64,000 bases of DNA, taken from contig NZ_CP030073.1 in assembly GCF_003261055.1 (NCBI RefSeq), forward strand, positions 6,076,001 to 6,140,000, given 5' to 3'. The notes under the pieces are model-generated. The model ran no database searches and was not told the origin of the DNA. It saw nothing but the letters and a program-made list of their open reading frames with translations. Below, in pieces: positions 58,512 through 64,000 of the stretch (positions are counted from its first letter, which is position 1; every line of letters begins with the position of its first letter). The position numbers and the translations under genes were made by a program. This stretch comes from Streptomyces cadmiisoli. GTDB lineage: Bacteria > Actinomycetota > Actinomycetes > Streptomycetales > Streptomycetaceae.

Positions 58512-59969
58512 ATGACCGAGCTCGTGGAACACGGACAGCTGTTCATCGGCGGGGAGTTGACCGACCCCCTGGGCAAGGACGTCATCGAGGTGGTCTCGCC
58601 GCACACCGAGGAGGTCATCGGCCGGGTGCCGCACGCCTCGCCGGCGGACGTCGACCGGGCGGTCGCGGCGGCCCGGCGGGCGTTCGACGACGGCCCCTGG
58701 CCCCGGCTCCCGCTCGCGGAACGGATCGCGATCGTCACCCGGATCAAGGACGGCATCGCCGCCCGGCACGACGAGATCGCACGGGTGATCTCCGCCGAGA
58801 ACGGCTCGCCGTACTCCTGGAGCGTTCTCGCGCAGTCGCTCGCCGCGATGATGGTCTGGGACGCGGCGATCACGGTCGCCCGCGACTTCACCTACGAGGA
58901 GACCCGCGCCGGAATCCTCGGGCGGATCCGTGTGCGGCGCGAACCCGTCGGCGTCGTCGCGGCCGTCGTCCCGTGGAACGTCCCGCAGTTCGTCGCCGCA
59001 GCCAAGCTCGCGCCCGCGCTGCTCGCCGGCTGCACGGTGGTGCTCAAACCGGCCCCCGAGTCGCCGCTCGACGCCTACCTGCTCGGCGAGATCGCCCAGG
59101 AGGCCGGGCTGCCCGAGGGCGTGCTGTCGATCCTCCCGGCGGACCGCGAGGTGAGCGAACACCTCGTCGGGCACCCGGGCGTCGACAAGATCTCCTTCAC
59201 CGGCTCGGTCGCCGCCGGCAAGCGGGTGATGGAGGTCGCCGCGCGCAACCTCAGCCGCGTGACGCTGGAACTGGGCGGCAAGTCGGCGGCGGTCGTTCTG
59301 CCGGACGCGGACGTCGCGACCGCTGTCGCGGGGATCGTCCCGGCGGCCTGGATGAACAACGGACAGGCCTGTGTGGCGCAGACCCGCATCCTGCTGCCCC
59401 GCTCGCGCTACGACGAGTTCGCCGACGCCTTCGCGGCCGCCGCGAGCGCCCTGGTGGTCGGCGACCCGATGGACCCGGCCACTCAGGTGGGCCCGCTGGT
59501 CGCCCAGCGGCAGCAGCGGCGCAGCCTCGACTACATCCGCATCGGCCAGGAGGAGGGCGCGAAGATCCTCACCGGCGGCGGCCGCCCGCCCGGCCTCGAC
59601 CGCGGCTGGTACGTGGAGCCCACGCTGTTCGGCGACGTCGACAACTCGATGCGGATCGCGCGCGAGGAGATCTTCGGCCCGGTGATCTGCCTGCTCCCGT
59701 ACGACGACGAGGCCGACGCGGTGCGGATCGCGAACGACTCCGACTACGGGCTGAGCGGCAGCGTGTGGACCGCGGACGTCGAACGCGGCATCGACGTCGC
59801 GTGCAGGGTCCGTACCGGGACCTACTCGGTCAACACCTTCAGCCTCGACATGCTCGGCCCCTTCGGCGGCTACAAGAACTCCGGACTGGGCCGCGAGTTC
59901 GGCCCCGAGGGCTACTCCGAGTACCTGGAGCACAAGATGATCCACCTGCCGGCCGGCTGGGAGGGGTAG
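58512..59969 (+). CDS. NAD(P)+-dependent aldehyde dehydrogenase
   Basis: 485 residues. Catalytic C287 in MNNGQACVAQT and general base E253 in TLELGGKSAAVV; NAD motif FTGSVAAGKRV; VVPWNVPQFVAAAKLAPAL near residue 155. Full-length ALDH. ATG 58512 is preferred (MTELVEHGQLFIGGEL), preceded by GGGAGG. Two bases separate its stop from the ferredoxin start. By context it oxidises the aldehyde formed after P450 attack on a side chain; that is inference. Confidence 0.93.
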   Translation: MTELVEHGQLFIGGELTDPLGKDVIEVVSPHTEEVIGRVPHASPADVDRAVAAARRAFDDGPWPRLPLAERIAIVTRIKDGIAARHDEIARVISAENGSPYSWSVLAQSLAAMMVWDAAITVARDFTYEETRAGILGRIRVRREPVGVVAAVVPWNVPQFVAAAKLAPALLAGCTVVLKPAPESPLDAYLLGEIAQEAGLPEGVLSILPADREVSEHLVGHPGVDKISFTGSVAAGKRVMEVAARNLSRVTLELGGKSAAVVLPDADVATAVAGIVPAAWMNNGQACVAQTRILLPRSRYDEFADAFAAAASALVVGDPMDPATQVGPLVAQRQQRRSLDYIRIGQEEGAKILTGGGRPPGLDRGWYVEPTLFGDVDNSMRIAREEIFGPVICLLPYDDEADAVRIANDSDYGLSGSVWTADVERGIDVACRVRTGTYSVNTFSLDMLGPFGGYKNSGLGREFGPEGYSEYLEHKMIHLPAGWEG

Positions 59970-59971
59970 GC

Positions 59972-60205
59972 ATGGGCGACCGCTGGCAGGTCGAGGTCGA
60001 CCGGTCCCTGTGCATCGGCTCCGCCCAGTGCCTCCACCACGCACCGGACGGCTTCCGTCTCGACGCGGGCCGCCAGTCCCATCCCGTCGATCCCGAGACG
60101 GACGCCAACGAGAAGATCCTCGCGGCGGCGGAGGGCTGCCCGGTGGAGGCGGTCACGATCAGCCTGCTGGGCAGCGGGGAGCCGGTGTTCCCGCCGGAGG
60201 AGTAG
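59972..60205 (+). CDS. [3Fe-4S]-type ferredoxin
   Basis: 77 residues from ATG 59972 (GAGGGG upstream). Three cluster cysteines are present, C14 and C20 in CIGSAQC and C56 in GCPVEAV; the fourth, which would make a 4Fe-4S cluster, is an alanine (A18 region), so a 3Fe-4S cluster as in P450-partner ferredoxins. It is coupled to the aldehyde dehydrogenase. Likely electron donor to the CYP125-like P450. No ferredoxin reductase is adjacent. Confidence 0.92.
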   Translation: MGDRWQVEVDRSLCIGSAQCLHHAPDGFRLDAGRQSHPVDPETDANEKILAAAEGCPVEAVTISLLGSGEPVFPPEE

Positions 60206-60349
60206 CGGCACGCTCCCCGGCGCGGGGAATCTCTCGATCCGGACAAAGAATCATCGATCGGGAGGTTCCATATCGGGCCGGGAGGATTACTCTGTTAATA
60301 GGCCTACGAGGCGAGTGAGGGAGTTCGACCGGAGTAGCCGACTTCTGCG

Positions 60350-60482
60350 AGAGACCCCGGTCTCCGCCGGGGCCGACGTCGACGGTCGGACTGAGAGGTC
60401 GGAAGGTCGTGGAAGTGCGACGACCGGAAGGCGACCCCTAGTCACCTGATCCGGGCAATGCCGGCGAAGGGAACCCGTCTCG
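60350..60482 (+). ncRNA. Thiamine pyrophosphate (TPP) riboswitch aptamer, apparently orphan
   Basis: Conserved TPP-aptamer elements in order: GGGG (60369-60372) with following CCGAC, paired to GTCGG, then TGAGA (60392-60396); ACCCC (60434-60438) to close P2; ACCTGATCCGG (60444-60454), CAATGCCGG, and GCGAAGGGAAC (60464-60473), the thi-box 3' end. GAGAC (60351-60355) can pair with GTCTC (60477-60481) as P1, or with GGTCTC nearby in a competing hairpin. A hairpin insert (60401-60432) enlarges the arm after TGAGA. No sense gene follows before 61350. Confidence 0.8.
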
Positions 60483-60490
60483 TAGGTCGT

Positions 60491-61129
60491 TCACGTGTCC
60501 GTGGGGGACGTCAGGTCGATCAGCCGGCACACCGTCTCGATGTCGATCTTGACCTGGGCGATGGACGCGCGGCCCGACAGCCAGGTGATCAGCGCCGAGT
60601 GCCAGGTGTGCTCGATGACCCGCACGGCGGACAGCTGGGCCGGCGTCGGGTCGTCCAGTCCCATCGCGTCCAGGATGATCACCGTGGTCTGCCGGGAGAC
60701 CTGGTCCACCTCCGGGCTCACGCTGCGGTCCGCGAAGGTCAGCGCCCGCACCATCGCGTCGGCCAGGTGGGGCTCGCGCTGAAGGGCGCGGAACGCGCGC
60801 ATCAGGGTCTCCGCGACCCGCTCGGCCGCCGTCGCACCGGACGGCGGCTTCTTGCGCAGCGTGCCGTGCATGTGCTCCAACTGGTCCTGCATCGTGGCGA
60901 CCAGCAGATGGACCTTGGAGGGGAAGTAGCGGTAGAGCGTGCCCAGCGCCACCTGGGAGGACTCCGCGACCTCCCGCATCTGCACCGCGTCGAAGCCGCC
61001 CCTGCTGGCCAGTTGCGCGCTCGCCCGCAGGATGCGGCGGCGGCGTGCCTCCTGCCGCTCCGTGAGGGGCGGGGTGCCGGGCGCGGCGGACCGCCCGCTG
61101 CTGACTTCCACCTTGGCTTGCGCTGGCAT
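60491..61129 (-). CDS. kstR: KstR-like TetR-family repressor
   Basis: 212 residues from ATG 61129 (ATG 61177 is an alternative). TetR HTH with RGGFDAVQMREVAESSQVALGTLYRYFPSKVHLLVATM, which follows mycobacterial KstR nearly residue for residue, and a matching downstream FADRSVSPEVDQVSRQ and VIEHTWHSALITWLSGRAS. KstR represses cholesterol-catabolism genes and is released by 3-oxo-cholestenoyl-CoA. Four matching operator sites lie in the window. Its 3' end is nine bases from the TPP aptamer, transcribed toward it. Confidence 0.87.
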   Translation of the reverse strand: MPAQAKVEVSSGRSAAPGTPPLTERQEARRRRILRASAQLASRGGFDAVQMREVAESSQVALGTLYRYFPSKVHLLVATMQDQLEHMHGTLRKKPPSGATAAERVAETLMRAFRALQREPHLADAMVRALTFADRSVSPEVDQVSRQTTVIILDAMGLDDPTPAQLSAVRVIEHTWHSALITWLSGRASIAQVKIDIETVCRLIDLTSPTDT

Positions 61130-61281
61130 GGATCCCGTTTCCGTGACAATCCGTGAAGGCGTGCTACCCGTCAGCATGACAGGCCCGGCCGGATCGTGCG
61201 GCCGTGGCGTGAATCACCTGATCCACCCGTCACAGCGGCCCTACCTGCCGGTAGATTCAGAGCCTCTTGAACGATCAAGTC

Positions 61282-61295
61282 TGAAACTTGTTCTA
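61282..61295. promoter_or_regulatory. KstR-type operator upstream of the glycosyltransferase operon
   Basis: TGAAACTTGTTCTA matches all eight fixed positions of TNNAACNNGTTNNA. It is 54 bp before the glycosyltransferase start and 152 bp before the KstR start, so it could also autoregulate kstR. Confidence 0.7.
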
Positions 61296-61349
61296 GATTA
61301 GCGTCCCGGCGTAATCTCGCGGGACAGCGCAGGGAGAAGGGGGCCCAGA

Positions 61350-62936
61350 GTGACCGCTGAGGCCAGTCAGGCAGGGTCTCCCGAGGACCCGGCAGCCGAC
61401 GGCGAGCGACCGCTCCGCATCGCGCTCCTCACGTACAAGGGAAACCCGTTCTGCGGCGGCCAGGGCGTCTACGTACGCCATCTGTCACGCGAACTCGCCC
61501 GCCTCGGCCACCGCATCGAGGTCATCGGCGCCCAGCCCTACCCCGTCCTCGACGAGGGCCACGGCCGACTGAGCCTGACCGAGCTGCCCAGCCTCGACCT
61601 GTACCGCCAGCCCGACCCCTTCCGCACCCCCGCGCGCGACGAGTACCGCGACTGGATCGACGCCGCCGAGGTCGCCACCATGTGGACCGGCGGCTTCCCC
61701 GAGCCGCTCACCTTCTCGCTGCGCGCCCGCCGCCATCTGCGCGCCCGGCGCGGCGACTTCGACGTCGTGCACGACAACCAGACCCTCGGCTACGGCCTGT
61801 TGGGCGACGTGGGCGCGCCCCTGGTCACCACCATCCACCACCCCATCACCGTCGACCGCCGGCTGGAGCTGGAGGCGGCCGAGAGCCGGCAGCGACGGCT
61901 GTCGGTGCGGCGCTGGTACGCCTTCACCCGTATGCAGAAGCGCGTCGCACGCCGGCTGCCGTCCGTCCTGACCGTCTCCGGCACCTCCCGCCAGGAGATC
62001 GTCGACGACCTCGGTGTGCGCGCCGACCGGGTCCACGTCGTCCACATCGGCGCCGACACCGACCTGTTCTCGCCGGATCCGTCGGTGGCGCGGATCCCGG
62101 GCCGGATCGTCACCACCTCCAGCGCCGACGTGCCGCTCAAGGGCCTGGTCTTCCTGGTCGAGGCGCTGGCGAAGGTGCGCACCGAGCAGCCCGAGGCCCA
62201 TCTCGTCGTCGTCGGCAAGCGGCCCGAGGAGGGCCCGGTCGCCCAGGCGATGCGGCGCTACGGCCTCGAAGGCGCCGTCGAGTTCGTCAAGGGCATCTCC
62301 GACGCCGAACTCGTCGACCTGGTGCGCTCGGCCCAGGTGGCGTGCGTACCGTCGCTGTACGAGGGCTTCTCACTGCCCGCCGCTGAGGCGATGGCCACCG
62401 GGACGCCGCTGGTCGCCACGACCGGCGGCGCCATCCCCGAGGTCGCCGGACCGGACGGGGAGACGTGCCTGGCGGTGCCGCCCGGCGACGCGGGCGCGCT
62501 GGCCGCCGGCCTGAGCCGCCTGCTGGGCGACGCGGACCTGCGCGCGCGCCTCGGCGCGGCCGGACGCGAGCGGGTGCTGCGGCACTTCACCTGGGCGCGG
62601 GCCGCCGAGGGCACCGTGGCCCGCTACCGGGAGGCCGTCGCCGGCTCCGGCGCCCCTGTCCGCCCGGAACGGCCCGGCCCGGTCAGCGGCCGCGCCCCGG
62701 CTCGCCCGGAGGCTCCGGCCCGCACGGCGGCGGCTCAGGCGGAGGCCCGCCCGGACGCTTCGTCACCGGCCCGTGCCGGCAGTTCGGCTCCGGCCGGTAC
62801 CGGGGCCACTGAAGCTCCGGTATCGCGTTCCGGGGCACCGGCACCCACCGGCTCCGCGCGCACCGCTCCCGGCCTTACCGCGCCCGCAGAAGTTGTTGAC
62901 GTTGTATCCGACCGCGAAAGCAGGGCCACGTGCTGA
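61350..62936 (+). CDS. GT4-family glycosyltransferase with disordered tail
   Basis: 528 residues. GT-B fold: N-terminal acceptor domain (NPFCGGQGVYVRHLSRELARLGH), then GADTDLFSPDP and VTTSSADVPLKGLVFLVEAL, and the C-terminal EGFSLPAAEAMATGTPLVATTGG with the E-x7-E motif. Residues ~430-528 are a Pro/Ala/Arg-rich tail. GTG 61350 start. It heads a coupled operon with a methyltransferase and a prenyltransferase-like protein, and carries the best KstR-type site upstream. Confidence 0.9.
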   Translation: MTAEASQAGSPEDPAADGERPLRIALLTYKGNPFCGGQGVYVRHLSRELARLGHRIEVIGAQPYPVLDEGHGRLSLTELPSLDLYRQPDPFRTPARDEYRDWIDAAEVATMWTGGFPEPLTFSLRARRHLRARRGDFDVVHDNQTLGYGLLGDVGAPLVTTIHHPITVDRRLELEAAESRQRRLSVRRWYAFTRMQKRVARRLPSVLTVSGTSRQEIVDDLGVRADRVHVVHIGADTDLFSPDPSVARIPGRIVTTSSADVPLKGLVFLVEALAKVRTEQPEAHLVVVGKRPEEGPVAQAMRRYGLEGAVEFVKGISDAELVDLVRSAQVACVPSLYEGFSLPAAEAMATGTPLVATTGGAIPEVAGPDGETCLAVPPGDAGALAAGLSRLLGDADLRARLGAAGRERVLRHFTWARAAEGTVARYREAVAGSGAPVRPERPGPVSGRAPARPEAPARTAAAQAEARPDASSPARAGSSAPAGTGATEAPVSRSGAPAPTGSARTAPGLTAPAEVVDVVSDRESRATC

Positions 62937-63700
62937 CCGTCGACTTCTCCCGGTTCCCGCTCGCCCCGGGCGACCGCGTCCTGGACCTCGGCTGCGGCGC
63001 GGGCCGGCACGCGTTCGAGTGCTACCGGCGCGGCGCCCGGGTCGTGGCGCTCGACCGGAACGGTGAGGAGATCCGCGAGGTCGCCCGGTGGTTCGCGGCG
63101 ATGAAGGAGGCCGGGGAGGCCCCCGAGGGCGCCACCGCGACCGCGATGGAAGGCGACGCGCTCGCGCTGCCCTTCCCCGACGAGTCCTTCGACGTCGTCA
63201 TCATCTCCGAGGTCATGGAGCACATCCCGGACGACAAGGGTGTGCTCGCCGAGATGGTCCGGGTGCTCAAGCCCGGCGGACGCATCGCGATCACCGTGCC
63301 CCGGCACGGCCCCGAGAAGATCTGCTGGGCCCTGTCCGACGCCTACCACGAGGTCGAGGGCGGCCACATCCGCATCTACAGGGCGGACGAACTGCTGGCG
63401 CGGATACGCGAGGCCGGCCTCAGGCCCTACGGCAGCCACCACGCGCACGCCCTGCACTCGCCGTACTGGTGGCTGAAGTGCGCGTTCGGCGTCGACAACG
63501 ACAAGGCCCTGCCGGTGCGCGCGTACCACAAGCTGCTGGTCTGGGACATCATGAAGAAGCCGCTGGCCACCCGGATCGCCGAGCAGGCGCTGAACCCGCT
63601 GATCGGCAAGAGCTTCGTGGCGTACGCGACCAAGCCCCACCTGCCCCGGCTCGCCGAGTCCGGCGCGCCCGCGAACTCCCCCGAGGCGGCCGCCAAGTGA
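62930..63700 (+). CDS. SAM-dependent class I methyltransferase
   Basis: 256 residues from GTG 62930, overlapping the glycosyltransferase by seven bases. SAM motif I DRVLDLGCGAGRHAFECYRRGA, followed by ALPFPDESFDVVIISEVMEHI and VLKPGGRIAITVPRHGPE. Small-molecule or glycolipid methylase; substrate unknown. Confidence 0.9.
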   Translation: MLTVDFSRFPLAPGDRVLDLGCGAGRHAFECYRRGARVVALDRNGEEIREVARWFAAMKEAGEAPEGATATAMEGDALALPFPDESFDVVIISEVMEHIPDDKGVLAEMVRVLKPGGRIAITVPRHGPEKICWALSDAYHEVEGGHIRIYRADELLARIREAGLRPYGSHHAHALHSPYWWLKCAFGVDNDKALPVRAYHKLLVWDIMKKPLATRIAEQALNPLIGKSFVAYATKPHLPRLAESGAPANSPEAAAK

Positions 63701-64000
63701 CCACCCCGCGGACGGAACACCTCGTCCTGCCCGGGGTCCTCACCGCCGAGCAGGCCGCCGCGACCGTCGCCGGCATCCTCGCCGTGCAGCGCGAGGACGG
63801 GGCGATCCCCTGGTTCCGCGGGCACCACCTCGACCCGTGGGACCACGTCGAGGCCGCGATGGCGCTGGACGCTGCGGGCGAGCACGAGGCCGCCGAGCGG
63901 GCCTACCTGTGGCTGGCGGCCCACCAGAACGAGGACGGCTCCTGGTACGCGGCGTACGCCGACGGCGACCCGCAGGACGTCACCGACCGCGGCCGGGAGA
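63697..64000 (+). CDS. Prenyltransferase/squalene-cyclase-repeat protein (partial, runs off the right edge)
   Basis: The first 101 codons. GTG 63697 shares GTGA with the methyltransferase stop. The visible part has two QW-like repeats: ILAVQREDGAIPWFRG and WLAAHQNEDGSWYAAYADGD, the pattern of terpenoid-cyclase/prenyltransferase alpha-barrel repeats. The fold is likely; catalysis cannot be judged without the rest. Confidence 0.8.
   Translation, partial: MTTPRTEHLVLPGVLTAEQAAATVAGILAVQREDGAIPWFRGHHLDPWDHVEAAMALDAAGEHEAAERAYLWLAAHQNEDGSWYAAYADGDPQDVTDRGRE

Noticed and set aside
58364..60205. Single 613-codon + strand frame ending in the ferredoxin sequence
   Set aside because: Its first two-thirds are an out-of-frame shadow of the aldehyde dehydrogenase; only the final 77 codons from 59972 are real.
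60458..61156. 232-codon + strand frame directly after the TPP aptamer as its target gene
   Set aside because: Its ATG lies inside the aptamer core and the frame mirrors kstR codon by codon; protein composition is that of a shadow.

Overview
The window is chromosomal DNA from a high-GC actinomycete, almost certainly a Streptomyces. Evidence: strong GC bias at third codon positions, GTG/TTG starts behind GGAGG-type ribosome sites, a homodimeric actinobacterial AceE, an XRE(DUF5753)/DUF397 pair with a HATPase, a DUF397 small protein, and a SCO2322-family protein. It reads as mostly core or semi-conserved chromosome. No transposase, integrase, phage structural gene or CRISPR array was seen.

Layout. 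(1) 1-7.8 kb: a partial TetR regulator divergent from a DHA2 drug exporter, a K+ channel, aceE, a DUF3052 protein and an AhpE-type peroxiredoxin. (2) 7.9-17 kb: a tellurite/stress (Ter) cluster. It has two TerD proteins, a TerC/DUF475 membrane protein, another Ter-family protein, a TerD protein with a low-complexity tail, and the Ter-associated metabolite module (HpcH-like lyase, a PRTase-TRSP-StiP fusion, a HAD phosphatase). (3) 17-32.7 kb: membrane, lipoprotein and housekeeping genes, with tRNA-Val(UAC) and a glutamate decarboxylase gene enclosed by a degenerate duplication of the tRNA 3' half plus its terminator. (4) 32.7-46.4 kb: a yybP-ykoY (Mn2+) riboswitch before a UPF0016 Mn exporter, HAD phosphatase, peptidoglycan-binding protein, MFS exporter with a winged-helix tail, MHS transporter, and a GT87-PAP2 fusion. 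(5) 46.4-64 kb: an XRE/DUF397/HATPase regulatory locus and the two systems below.

System A is a cobalamin-riboswitch-controlled operon read leftward from about 57.2 kb. It encodes a secreted alpha/alpha-barrel (prenyltransferase-like) protein, a secreted SCO2322-family protein, and an ECF transporter T, A-A' (fused) and S component. I read it as a B12 uptake system whose extracellular parts resemble the two domains of transcobalamin. System B is a KstR-type set: a KstR homologue, a FadA5-like thiolase divergent from a CYP125-like P450, an MBL-fold hydrolase divergent from an aldehyde dehydrogenase plus a three-cysteine ferredoxin, and a glycosyltransferase-methyltransferase-prenyltransferase-like operon. 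Each divergent or regulated promoter carries a TNNAACNNGTTNNA-like site.

The strangest single element is a TPP-riboswitch aptamer at about 60.35-60.48 kb on the + strand. It has no thiamine gene, indeed no sense-strand gene, downstream for more than 800 bp, and it points into the 3' end of the KstR gene. Other points of interest are the tRNA-flanked gad gene, a ~200-bp intergenic tandem repeat at 34.6-34.96 kb, and the repetitive linker inside the fused ECF ATPase.
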